From NCBI GenBank assembly GCA_021613375.1, contig CM038704.1, positions 851,288 to 915,287 on the forward strand: a stretch of 64,000 bases of DNA, written 5' to 3'. A program made the position numbers and the translations under genes. The notes beneath the pieces were generated by a model. It was not told where the DNA came from, ran no database searches, and was given only the letters and a program-made list of their open reading frames with translations. The DNA is from Megaleporinus macrocephalus (Eukaryota > Chordata > Actinopteri > Characiformes > Anostomidae). Each line of letters starts with the position of its first letter. The first letter of the stretch is position 1. Below are positions 12,201-25,900 of this stretch, piece after piece.

Positions 12201-15200
12201 CAGTTAGCTTTAGCCCTGGAGCTAACGTGTGTATTACACTAGAGCAGTTAGCTTTAGCCCGGAGCTAATGTGTGTATTACACTAGAGCAGTTAGCTTTAG
12301 CCCTGGAGCTAATGTGTGTATTACACTAGAGCAGTTAGCTTTAGTCCTGGAGCTAATGTGTGTATTACACTAGAGCAGTTAGCTTTAGCCTCGGAGCTAA
12401 TGTGTGTATTACACTAGAGCAGTTAGCTTTAGCCCTGGAGCTAACGTGTGTATTACACTAGAGCAGTTAGCTTTAGCCCGGAGCTAATGTGTGTATTACA
12501 CTAGAGCAGTTAGCTTTAGCCCTGGAGCTAATGTGTGTATTACACTAGAGCAGTTAGCTTTAGTCCTGGAGCTAATGTGTGTATTACACTACAGCAGTTA
12601 GCTTTAGCCCCGGAGCTAACGTGTGTATTACATTACAGCAGTTAGCGTTGGCCCTGGAGCTAACGTGTGTATTACACTAGAGCAGTTAGCTTTAGCCCCG
12701 GAGCTAATGTGTGTATTACACTAGAGCAGTTAGCTTTAGCCCTGGAGCTAATGTGTGTATTACACTAGAGCAGTTAGCTTTAGCCCCGGAGCTAATGTGT
12801 GTATTACACTAGAGCAGTTAGCTTTAGCCCTGGAGCTAATGTGTGTATTACACTAGAGCAGTTAGCTTTAGCCTCGGAGCTAATGTGTGTATTACACTAG
12901 AGCAGTTAGCTTTAGCCCCAGAGCTAAGGAGTAAAACATCTACTCTGGTTCACGTCTACAGCGTAAACATGTAACCGCCTTATTAAAAACGTCATTGTTC
13001 ACTATAAATTATTCCTTTTCACTTGTTTGGCTGAACAGTTCCACAAGTTTTGGCTTGGGGTTCTTAACATGCGGCGGCGGCACCAAGTTCCACCACACAC
13101 GGGGCTGCACCTGGACGTGCCTGACTTTAAATTGGGGCTACCAAACACTGACATCGGACCAATCTATCGGTCGATCTTTAGTAAGAACCTAAGTATCTAG
13201 AACTCAGCTTGTCAGCTAGAAGGTCTTACAAGCATGTGTCAGTCAGAAGTAGCATCAAATGTAGCCTGGATTTGATGTATGTATGTACTATGTAGGTATA
13301 CACAGGCGTTCGAGATGAGGTTGTTGTGAGGTTAGTGTGAGTACGACAAGTATTTTACAACACTCAGAAACAATGTTCATATCACTAACACTATAACTAA
13401 ACAACATTACATACTCTGGAGTTGGGGTCGTAGTACAGCGTGGTCTGGGGGTCGTAGTAGAAGCCCGACGTAGCATCATAGAGGAAGGCGGACAAATCTG
13501 GAGTGTCTGGTCCTGAAGGAAATCAGTAGACCACGGAATTAGCACAGATTAAAATGAGTTTATATTATCTGAGAATGAGGACATAAGGCCTGTCATACTC
13601 AGTCCACCATACCATAGCTGTAGGCGTCAGAGCCGTCAGCAGAGGCAGCGAGAGCGGGGTCGGGTAAAGGTGCGGCCTGGACTGAGTGATCCAGCGCAGG
13701 AGCCTCGGAGTACATCAGACCCTGCACAATGTCAGGAATCAGGTTATCGTTAGTTTTCTTCTTCTAACTGAATTATATCATGAATGTCACAGTCATGAAC
13801 TTACTGGTGTTAAATTTAAATTCGGTGCTGTAGCTGAAGCCAACGAGGAATCAGGTCCAGCCGCAGGACCTGCGTCAGCAAGTGGACCAACACAAAGACG
13901 TTGATAAAATGAGGGTGAAAGAACTTTAATATGTCAGAATGTATCATAAGCTGATATAACAAGCTGCTCATACCTTGCATGGCAGGTGAAGCACCTAAGA
14001 CTGGGTGCGAAGGCGGAGGGAAGAACTGCTGCTGCTGTTGCTGTATGAGAAAACATGTTTAATATAATGAAAGTGTATATTGTGATTAAAGATAAAGATG
14101 TTAGGGCTTCCAAGATCCATCCTTCGATGAAATTACCTCCATCACTTCAGGCGGATAACCCAAAAGAGAAGTGTTTGATTTATCGTATTCCTTCCGGTAG
14201 CTGCAAAAGAACAATTTCCAGGATGTCAGACAAAAAAATAATCAGATTCTCTATTTCATCAAGTAGGCTACACATATAAGGAATCAGTCTTAGTGAGTCA
14301 CACATGTTGGACATAAATCATACTGATCACACAAGCACACTAAGACTGAACTAAGAACTAAAAAGACAAATAAAACATGAAAGCGCAACAAGAATAGATG
14401 AAAGAGAGAAAATAAGAATAAGAGAGTCAAGAAAGAAAGCTATGGATACTTGTACAAGCACTTCAGGGCAAAAGTTTTAAGGCACGTGTGCTGATGGTTT
14501 TAAAGTCTTTATCACTATTTACATCAGTAAGAACAGCAGATCTGATGAATAGATGTAAATACTCAGACATACAATACAAAGTAACATGAATATGTTATTG
14601 TGAGAGAAGTAGATCAGATCTTGATCCAGTTTGAAGAACAAAGTTAGGTTCCAGATTTCTCCTGGACGCCCCAGACATTGTATGAATGTGTTCAGTTCCT
14701 TCAGCAGCAAATCTTGATTTATCTTAATGAAGTACTGAGCAGTCAAAGCAGGTATTAGATAATAACTGATAATAATACTGGGTTGTTTAGGAGAAGCTTG
14801 GAAAGAGTTAAATAAACACACTGACGTATGAAAAACACTACTTACTCTATTAATACTGATTAATATTTAATAATAAAGTGTAAAAGCTCTACTTACTCTT
14901 AATACTGTTAAATATTTAATAATAAAGTGTAAAAGCTCTACTTACTCTATTAATACTGTTTAATATTTAATAATAAAGTGTAAAAGCACTGCTTACTCTA
15001 TTAATACTGATTAATATTTAATAATAAAGTGTAAAAGCACTACATACTCTATTAATACTGATTAATATTTAATAATAAAGTGTAAAAGCACTACTTATTC
15101 TATTAATACTGTTTAATATTTAATAATAAAGTGTAAAAGCACTACATACTCTATTAATACTGTTTAATATTTAATAATAAAGTGTAAAAGCACTACTTAC

Positions 15201-18200
15201 TCTATTAATACTGATTAATATTTAATAATAAAGTGTAAAAGCACTACTTACTCTATTAATACTGATTAATATTTAATAATAAAGTGTAAAAGCACTACTT
15301 ACTCTATTAATACTGATTAATATTTAATAATAAAGTGTAAAAGCACTACATACTCTATTAATACTGATTAATATTTAATAATAAAGTGTAAAAGCACTAC
15401 TTACTCTATTAATACTGTTTAATATTTAATAATAAAGTGTAAAAGCACTACTTACTCTATTAATACTGATTAATATTTAATAATAAAGTGTAAAAGCACT
15501 ACTTACTCTATTAATACTGTTTAATATTTAATAATAAAGTGTAAAAGCACTACTTACTATATTAATACTGTTTAATATTTAATAATAAAGTGTAAAAGCT
15601 TTACTTACTCTATTAATACTGTTTAATATTTAATAATAAAGTGTAAAAGCTCTACTTACTCTGTTAATACTGTTTAATATTTAATAATGAAGTGTTTACT
15701 GAGTAAATAAAAACTTCCTGTCTGGAAGAATAAGCTTTTAATATATAAAAATGTTCTAGAGTGACTAAAACCTTTGCATAGTACATTAGTACAGATATAT
15801 TATGTACTGTATACATACATACATACATACATACATACATACACACACACATAAATTACAAATACTTACTGAACTTAATTTAGATTTAGTTATGTCTCAA
15901 TGTACAGACTTACTTCTGATTCTTTAAAGGTTTGGCCACCTCTGCATACACTCTGACTCCATCAATCATAATTGGACGAGGTTTGGTCAGCAGCTCCACC
16001 AATCGTGTTACGTGCTGAAAGAGGGGTAAATAAAGGTTTCCTGGTGATATATACACAAGTGTAATCATACTCTGTTTCATTACTGTTCCAAAAAGCATCA
16101 CCATAACATTTATTTTACATTAAAAGGGAATCTCCACCAATTTTTGTAAAAAACGTTACATAATTAAAAGGTTGAGATGAAAACAAAGTTATCCCGAGTG
16201 GTCACATATGAAACGCTCCACTGTGTGTGAAGTATTTACAGTGGTGGTGAATTGAACCAGACGTCCACTTCCAAAAGCTCCTCACAGAAAGTTATTACAG
16301 TAGATGTTATAAATACACTGTGTGATTCTAAGACACTGTTTATGATAGTTTAGAGAAGATCTCAGTCTTAAACTCCATTCATGGTGGAGGGATACATGCA
16401 GGACGCTGTGAGGTTCAAACAGCCCACAAAGTTTTTTCAGATCTTCCACATTTTACCATCAACATCCAGATAAACTCAAAACACACGTGTAGCTTCACTG
16501 GTGGGTTTCATAGTAAATACAAGAGATGTGTGTTGTAGACATGGTGAAGTATTCAGAATATTAAAAAATGTATTTCAATGTATTTGCCCTCTCCTGTAAA
16601 TTTACTGGAGTTTTTCTTTGTACAGAGATGATACAGATTATCTAAGTGTCTGCTACATAAGTGACCCCTGTCCAGCGTCAAGGTTCTCACCTCATGGGAG
16701 TCCATATCAACGAAGCAGAAGCACTTAGATCCAGGAGCTTTTCCTTTCACCAGCCGGACGTTCCGTTCATCAAGGTAAGCGAAGGGATCCAGCGCCTTTA
16801 GGATCGTCTCCACGGTGGTGGTGGGAAGCACGTTCTTAATGATCATCGCTAACAAGACAAGACAAGACAAGACAGGACAACATTATTTATTCACACAGCG
16901 TGAAAGAAAGAAATATGTTAAGAATGAAGGCACGGAAAAATCTAATTACTTAATTAGTCAAAGACAGACTAAAATCACATTCTCCACTTTGAGATCTACT
17001 TATACTATTTATGTGGTTTAATCCAACAAAGACATAATTATAATTAATTTTTATATAAGCAGCCTCTATTAACCCCTTAAACAGGCTGTTCTTACTGAGC
17101 CATTTAGACTTCATGCAAATGATCTCTGTTCTGAATGGCTGCTTAGTAGTGAGCCTAGATGGTAGCACTTAAACATTAGTGTTAATGGGCAGGGCTAAAC
17201 TGCTATAGGTTCAAGAGAAGGTGATGGTTTCATGGTTTTAAGCAGTTCCTCTCACATTCAAGCATCATCAGTGTTTTTCTAGCCTGTAATATCTCTCTAA
17301 ATGACACTACAGCAAAGGAGACGTTTATCAGCTGTAACATGTTTTCATGTTGGCTTTAGAGCCCCTTTAAGTCTTGGCTAAATTACTAGGTCAATGGAAA
17401 CATCTACAGTCTACGGCCGGAGTACACCAGCCCTACAAGTATGGCATCACAAGGTCTGCTCACTCTTGCTCTCCTTGAAGACCGGGTCGGAGTGCTGCAG
17501 GTTGTGACGAGACGCCCTCTGGTTGGCCCATTCCTCAGCCTGCTTCTCCGCCTCCTGCTCCTGAAGCTGCTTGTCCACCTGCTGCTGCCAAGCTTCGGGA
17601 GTCAAATTGGAACTTCTCTGCCACACACCTTGACCGAGGGGCTCACTCAGAGGTTTCCCACAGCCTTCCTCCGGCAAATTCGGGGGCTTGAGTGGAACCG
17701 GACTTGGCAGGAGGCCGTCTTGGATTGAAGGAGGTGCTTTAGGTGGCGGGTCCTGTTGCTGCTACAGAAAGATGATGTTCTTGATTAAACTCTGAAGAAT
17801 GTAAATACATGAAAAATGTGATACATGCAGCCGACACTGTCCTTTTAGCTGCAGTGGGGTCCAAATGTCTGAGAGCAGCAGTGAAAAATCTTCACTAATA
17901 CAAAGCTCCATCATTTTCAGCACTGCAGTGACACTGGTGCCGTGGTGGTGGTGTGTTTGAGAACAGTCCACCAACCAGCACCAACACCACCATGCCAATG
18001 AAAACGCAGTGCTGAGAATGACCAACCACCCAAATAGTACCTGCTCTGTGGTGGTCCTGTGGGGGTCCTAACTATTAAAGAACAGAGTCATAAAGTATAC
18101 AGAGAATCAGATAAACTACATTGGCTGGGTTTACATGCAGAGATTTTCACCAATCCGATTGAATTAATTCTGATTATAAATTAAAACTGAGGTGTTTATA

Positions 18201-21200
18201 TGCTCACTCTACTCAACACTCTGATGAAAATCTCTGTTTACATGCACACCACAAGCAATAGGATCCGAAATTATGCGTATGCATAGAGTATGTCTAGGTG
18301 TAAATGTTACCATGACAACAAGCATCAGGGAAGGTCAGTCAGAGCGCGACCAGCAGAAGTATGTTACCTGAGAACGTATTTAAACTTTCTGATTGGGAAT
18401 GTAATCAAATGCAGGCGTTTACACGGCTACTATTCTTCTATTAAACTGATTATTTACAGGATTACCCACCTCCTTCAATCAGATAGAAACTGTAATCGGA
18501 ATGACCTCAATCGGACTACTCTATTCGGATTGAGGTGTGTACATGGACGTATTCTATTCCGATTGAGCTATTAGTCAGATTATTAACAGATTCTCAGGCT
18601 GCATGTAAACGTAGCCAGTCTGCAAGTGTAGCTCCTATACGGTCAGTGGAGCTGATACAGTGGACAGTGAGTGTAGATACAAGGCTTTTTGACCCCACCT
18701 TAAATATACAAACAGGTAAACTCACCTGTTCCTTTGCATTTCTGTCAGGCTGAATGTACTTCAACAGAGCAGTCTTGCTTCCAACTTTAACAGAGCCCTG
18801 CAAAAAAGGGAACGGCAGTAAGCGGCTAATCAGACGATCAGAGCCTGAATTTTTCTTATAAATGTGTCTGGACATAATGTGTCCCAGAATGCAACAGGTC
18901 AGGCTTTTTAGAAGCCATAAATAAGTGTGCATTACGATAGCAGGGTACGTTTATCAGGTATTTGGGCTCCTCCTAACAAGCACTTCTATTTTGGTAACGT
19001 CAGTCTGGAACTGGACGAGCCAGCAGCTGTAGTTCGACTTGGGTAAGATTGGGATGAAGGTGAGCAACATAATAAATGTTCTATCATTATCAGGATCATA
19101 ATAATCAATCAATCTCTTCCTCTGAGCACATTGTGGATCTCGTCTGAACTTTGAGAACGCAGCTGGTCAGCATGTCCCATTATAAAGAGAACTAGTCCTG
19201 TTCAGTATGGCACTACTAGTGCATTATGTCTGTGTCAGGATAACATCGTCGCTGTCCAAAGAATTTCTATATTTCTACATCATTCGAACACGACAGCTGC
19301 TCTTTACGTATGAAAGTTCCATGATGAATGGACCAATAGAAATGCCCCGAAATAGCTCAGAAAGATTTCCAGTTCCATTGACTTACATTAAAAGTGAAAA
19401 AGGTTTTTGGACTCTCCAGTAAAGTTGCCATTTTTGAGATACATATTGTTCTTTGGACAGCGATGATATGCATTATGGATCATTAAAATGTCCTAAAAGC
19501 ATCAGGATATCTCTACACAGGGATACGTGAAGAAAACGAGACCTACAACCGTCCAAGTACCAAGAACAGATCTGCCGATAACGGGTCGCACTCGTATTCA
19601 CGTGAATAAATTCAGCTCTGCTTTAAAACTCTTACTGCCGCATTTTCAGTCAAATCCATTTTCACTCTTGTTTAAATTACCTGAGAACGGGTTCTGGTAT
19701 AAGACAAAAGTACGAGAAACAAAAGTATGCATCACATTTCAAGGAACAGTGAGATGTCAAGGGAAATGAGGAGATAAAGGGCTTTCGTTTTGCTCACAGC
19801 TCTGAATCTTTGGTTCACAACACAAAAGCGCTGGTCAGTTTTTTCCTCTCACAGCACAGAATACATTCCGATGCATCTCTGCAATGGTTTTCACTGACTG
19901 GAGCATTCGCTTTCCCCTCCATAACGAGAAGGAAACACACCTGATGGCTTCAGAACATCTTGGTAAACTACATCCCTCAATACAACCCAACAGCTGCCAA
20001 CAGCCCAGAAGGATGTATGGAGCATGTGACTGTTTAACAATCTGCAAAGCTTTGTGACAGAGTTTGTTTCATTGTCTAATTATATGAGCCATGATGATGT
20101 GACTGACCACACATACCAAAACAAAGCATAGAACCTACTAGCCAAGCCATCACCTCACCAGTACTTACGCCTCGTCTCTTTATGCAAGAGCCAGTAAGCT
20201 GTCAGTTCTTACAGCTGTACATGTTCTAATCGCTGCATGTGAAGTAGGGATATAACAATCCATTGCTCTACAACAGAGGTCATCAAATGCGCTCCTCAGC
20301 CAATCAGATCTCAGTAAATTCGGGACTGCGGTGCGCACACAGGCACGAGGTACGAAGCGAGAAGCAACAGTCGGAGAGTAAAGCGAGTTGGAGAGGAAGG
20401 CTTGCTCAGACGTGTGCTCTGAAAAAAGAAAAGTCAACAACGAAAAAAAAAAAAGTCCTGGCTGGACAACCAAAATCTCACTTCTCTCACTAAACAAGAG
20501 GGAGTGAGAGAGAGGAATACAAGAGGGAGATAAACTGATACGATGTGAAACTGAGTTAACAAGAAGACGTTTTATTTACTTTTTCCTCTAAATAAGCACT
20601 TAATGATGCACTTTTTTCACGAGCATTTTAATGTAGCTCTTGTTTTAAGTTAAAGAGAGAAAAAAAAATTGTTTTACTTTATATTTTATAAATAATTAAT
20701 TCAGTACAGCATGTAAAATAATAAATATAATTGAAATATACTAAATTGTATTTGTAAATTGAAAAAATGCTGATATTAGGCTACTCCACTATACAGGATA
20801 CAGCATTAAGTCATAATACAAGTTAGAAATTACGAGGGTCCGGACCTTGGCCTGAGGAAATTTCCTCTTAACTGGACCTAACTGAATTCTAATTAAATAG
20901 CCCAGCTCTACAGGTAACAATCCGGCGTCTCTTAAACGTTGATGTAATCGTCTATTTTCACACACGTCATCCACACGACTCCTCTCTATATACTCCCGCA
21001 CTCTAGGTGGCAGCATTTCATGCAATGTAGATCCAGAACGTCTCTCCTGTTATAAAGCCAAAGGCCGAAGTCGCTGCTGTTTGCACTGCATTTCCATAAA
21101 ATACAAACTCCTGTACTCGCTCGCGTTAACAAACTAAATGTAGATGATATAAAAAGAGCCTAACGATGGAGTAGCAACCTATCAGTCATCCAAACAGCAG

Positions 21201-22885
21201 CAGCTAAGAAAACAAAGTTCTACTCTCTCCACTTGGTAACAAAACATGAGTGCGTAGACATTTCAAGCCCTTGATCGTCTGCAAAGAACATAAGGCTGCA
21301 AACTTTTCCCCAAATCCCTGGGAGTTCGCACCCCGGACCAATTCTGGGCTTGTTTCGACTCTCTAGTTTGCCTTTACACACAAGAATTCCATCCGACCCA
21401 TGATGAGGCAAATTTCTTCATGCAGGTCTGTATCAGTTTCCTGCTGTACTATTATTTGACTTGGAAAAAACTGAAGCGATAGAAAAACAGTGCTTTTTGG
21501 ATACAAGACAAACTCTAGTGTGAACTAAGATGCTCAGGTAATACGACAGACCCGTCAGGTCACCTGAAAGGTGGTGAAGGTGGTGACTCATTTGTGGAGA
21601 GTTGACAGCAGACCAGAGTTTTAGACCCTGATGAAAAAGGCACTATAGCATCTACACAGGCTGCGACAAGATCGATTTTTTAAAGCCCTCATTCATCTGG
21701 CTACAAAGGAGAATCTCAACTTCAGGAATGTTAACAAATAACCACTCAATTTAAACAACTGAACAATTCAAACACATCCAAACCACAGATGCCAGTTCAT
21801 TGCCTAGTTCTAATTATGAAAAATACGATGGGAAAATAACCTGCAGAAAGTTTAAAAGCAGAATCAAGACCTCTCAAACGATAGATACAGTTTACTCAAC
21901 CACACACTTTAAAATTTTGGCCAGTTTCATTACACACCTCAAAATATACCAATCAATGTAGCCTCAGCAAAGCTTGATCCATGCTTGGAAAACTAATATA
22001 AAAGAAAGCTGGATGTCGGTACCAGGATGCAGAGAATGCTAGGCGTGACCAAACATCAATAATGTTCCTTTATGAGAAGTATCGCTTCTGTTACTCCAGT
22101 AGTTTAAAGAAAAATAGAATATTAACTCCAAGAACATACAAAAACAACAAACAGGCATAAAATAAATCAGCAGCAGTATATATAAAAAGACTCTGCTAAC
22201 CATCTACTTCATTTTTAACAGCTCGTACTGCCAACCCAGCAACGAACACCTGGACAACTCGACTGCCAACGAGGTTTAAACGCTAAGATTCATGCTTTGC
22301 AGAAGTCCAAACCCAAGTGATTTCATCAACCATCAACGCTCCATTTGAAACTTTGAAGATTCGCTGAAATTCAACGATGCAGTCGGTCATGGCAAGCAAG
22401 CAAGGAGAGAAATCCATGTGGTCAGAACTTGAAAGAGGAAACGGGCCTCTCGCGAGGCTGGTACGGTGCTCAAGGCTGAGAAGAAACCACTAATGAAGGC
22501 CATGTTAAACGAAACACTTTGTGGCATCACTCTGTGAACTGGAGCCCAAGGTTGGAGAAAGTGGCGGAAATGGCCTGCTAACCACTGCAGGACTGGCGAA
22601 GAAATCTTTTCAAGAATCTGGGAGGATGTGTGAAGAGCGAGTGGACCAACAGCCCCATAAAGAACAGGAAACATCTCTGAAAGCATGAACTGATGATGCC
22701 AAGGCATCCATAGCACCAAGTACACCCACTGCCAGGTCCATAAGCACCTTAACTTTACCATAATGGAAAAAAGTGAAAGGAATTCAGATTATCTGGAAAG
22801 TGACCCCCTCCCCCACCAGCTAGCCAAGCCCGGAAAACGCTCTACTCCCACAAAAATGTCCAAAACCACAAGCTTTAGAAATAGA

Positions 22886-22916
<31 letters not shown>

Positions 22917-25900
22917 TTAAAAAAATGTGTCCACTTGCTACTACAGACATCGTAAGGAGTTACCCTAAATTAAATCTTTGCAATCAATTCTAATCCTAAT
23001 AAATCTGATCTGACTGGAAAACTGGTACTTTACTTTTGGACTGAAACTGATGGTACATTTATGATGGAGATAATGAAGGAGCTGCTAATAAACAAACATT
23101 AACTCCAACTTTGCGAAGCATGATTTGTTTCCCTTCCCATCCCATTTGCTCTCAACCACCCATCACCCTGCCCCTGCCCCAGCCCAAGCCTTCTTCCTTT
23201 GAAGACACAGCCAGTGTAGACGGACAAGGATGGGCCACCTGGTTGGACTCCATGAAGTGGACAGCATCCTCGAGGTTTAAAAACTCCACATAGGCCGTAT
23301 CGTAGCTGTAACCTGGGGACAGCATTTGAAATACAAATGGGTTTGCGTTAGTTAATGCCAGTCAATAGGAGAACCGTTAAAAGAAAAGGATAAAATAAAA
23401 GAAAAAACAACCGATTCACCCGATATATCGATACATTCTATACATTTGGTGGTGTCCGTCAGACGTGCACAAGTATTCTGGCTTTCAATAATTGCAAAGC
23501 AATTCAAGTGATATTTTCATTTGGGTTCAATAAGTCTGAGGGCAGTCAGTGTAACAATGGATTACTACTGACTGCCACTCTGGACAGCCCGTAGGAGTAC
23601 CTTTACAGTGTTCAATACCTTAATTGCTATTAGCTAATTGGTTAATCACTATCATGGTACATGATCTAAACAGAACCTTGGAATAAAATGCATGTACGGT
23701 TTGCTGATCAAACTTCAATGCAATATAAAACGTAGCTAGTTTGCAACTATGCATCCCAACAGAGATTGCTTGGACTCAAGCAAGCTTCCAAAGCTCTCTG
23801 TGGAGTCATAGAGGGGTTTTCTTAATAAACAAACAAAGAAACAAACCATTTAGATGGGTGACTCCCTAACAAAGATGTAAAAACAGTGACACAGTCTATA
23901 GTAGTGGGTCCACTTTGTCGTTGGTGAAAAAAAATAAATAAAGAAAACAAGGAAGTACTAGTGTAAACATACTACGTTCAGAGCTCAACCAAAAAGAGCC
24001 CCTTGAAAACAAGGAGAAGTGTCCTGTGGGTGCTTCGTCAATAACAAAAAGAAAAATGAATGAAGGGAACCATGTTAGGACATTCCCAGCTCTGTATTGG
24101 AAGATCTGCTTAACCCATAAAGCCAGTTTAGGATGGAAGGTGCTCAGGGTGAACTGCACAAGTTCCAGCTCAAGAACACAAAGGATAAGGGTGAGGGGAG
24201 CGTATGTTCTAACAAGAAACTCTTTTCCAGAAATCAAATCGGCGTTATTGTTTAAAACAGTGTGTATGTTTCTAAGGAGCAGAAAACACAGTCAAAAGAG
24301 AAGAACCAGAACGAGCGTAGGACTCGAGTAGCGAAAAGCGAAATGTTGCGAATGTTGTAGAGGTTTCTAATTTCTAAACAACAAATCTCACCTGGAACAA
24401 CGTTCCTAATCTTCATGCCTTGCATCGGCACTCCATCGCGAACGGCAAAGGCATCCAGTATCTACGGAGAAGACGACTTGTCAGAACCCATGGCATGGTC
24501 CTTGGCCTGCATATTTTAACGGCTTAACAACAGACAGAATCGACCTTTGACATTTGAGAATCACACCCACCTGCTGCATTGTAGCAGTTTTGGGAATTCC
24601 AGAGATGGCAATAGTATTTGACACCTTATCCTGACCTGAAGAACTCCTGTAATCCTGGTCCTTGGTTATAGAAGTCAGAATTGTTTAAAATCACGTGGAA
24701 CATTAATAAGCTTAATATTGTAACTAACACCTACAAAAGTAGGTTGCAATACACGCAATACTCACCACTAGGTGAAACAGGATACCTTTATTAAAAGTTA
24801 GTGCATAAGGGTGTTGGGAAATAACACAAAATTAACAGATTTATTCTCTCACCTGAGATCCAGAGTCACTTGGTCTTTCAGCTGGAGCCAATTTAGGTTC
24901 TTTCAAGGTCTTTTCAGGCCCTGGAAGATCCCCAAGGATATAGTCATATTTCCGGCCTGAACCGGTCCTGTAATCTATGTCTCGATAGTCCTGGTCTTGT
25001 CTTTCCCCTCTATTACTCGGGGGTTCTCTGGGTGCTGGCAACAGATTCCCTTTTCTTGGTCCCTGATCAAGAGGTGCATCCTTAGGTCCCTTAAAGGCTC
25101 CTTGGTCGCCTGGGAACCGACTCTCTTGGTTTGACAGGCTTTTTTCCGGAAAGAAAGGACGTCTGCCACTTGGTGGTCCAGTGTTGTCAGACTTCTCATC
25201 TCTATCCCGGGACCAACGCTTACCATCGCTGTCTCTACCTGGCATATTTACAGTGGGATCCAGTGGCAAGAGTGGTGGCTTCTGAATTGGGTGTGGGGGA
25301 TCTCTGCCTGGGAAATCGGTAGGAACATTCTTGTCCCAGTTCGGACCACTGGGACCTTCCCTTTCTGATCGTGGGAAACCTAACGCCCCACTGTCTTTGC
25401 CTGGGAAGTCAATCGGCGGTCGCTCCCTTTCTTTGAACTGGGACGGTTCTCCTAAATCACCTTCCTTGCCATGCCCAGGCGTAAAACGCTCTTTCATTTC
25501 TCTGGAATAAGGAGAACTTCTGTTCATCACTGGTGAAAAGGAGTCCCGCTCCCGGATGCCTTGCTTGCGCCACTCCTCCGAGAGTGAATTGCCCTCATCT
25601 CTAAATCCTCCTGGGCTCTCAACTGGTTCAGGGAACTCCCTATCCCTTAGAGTTGGTTCACCTCCTCTAAGCATGGCTTTCTCCGGACCTCGCCGATCTA
25701 GAGGCATGTCAGGTCTTCCCCTGGCATCCATTGGAACGCCATCATTGTCCCGAAACACCTGAGGAGATCGGTCCCGAAAGTCACCCGGGGATCCCATGCG
25801 ATTCCTAAAATCCATGTCTGATTCAAATCTCCCTCTAGGATTCAGTGGAGGCGCAAAACCTCGCCTGTCAAAATCCATCGCTCCCCTTTCTCGTGGAGGC

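Larger units (their letters stand above)
18800..23238. other. rbm6: Long rbm6 intron (between coding exons 5 and 6)
   Basis: 4.4 kb. It holds a MITE family A copy, an (AAT)n run near 22885-22913, and the unexplained 78-codon frame. A P-rich stretch upstream of 23239 is open by chance. No RanBP2-type finger (W-x-C-x2-C) exon was found on the minus strand. Confidence 0.6.

Noticed and set aside
18290..18753. 94- and 72-codon plus frames
   Set aside because: They lie within the nested MITE and foldback sequence and have no protein-family features.
20180..20497. Possible hAT remnant starting CAGAGGTCATCAAATGCGC
   Set aside because: Only one weak end; no inverted partner or target duplication could be found.
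22387..22761. 124-codon minus frame in an rbm6 intron
   Set aside because: No recognisable domain, no matching splice sites in the rbm6 frame, and exon 5 to exon 6 joins in frame without it.
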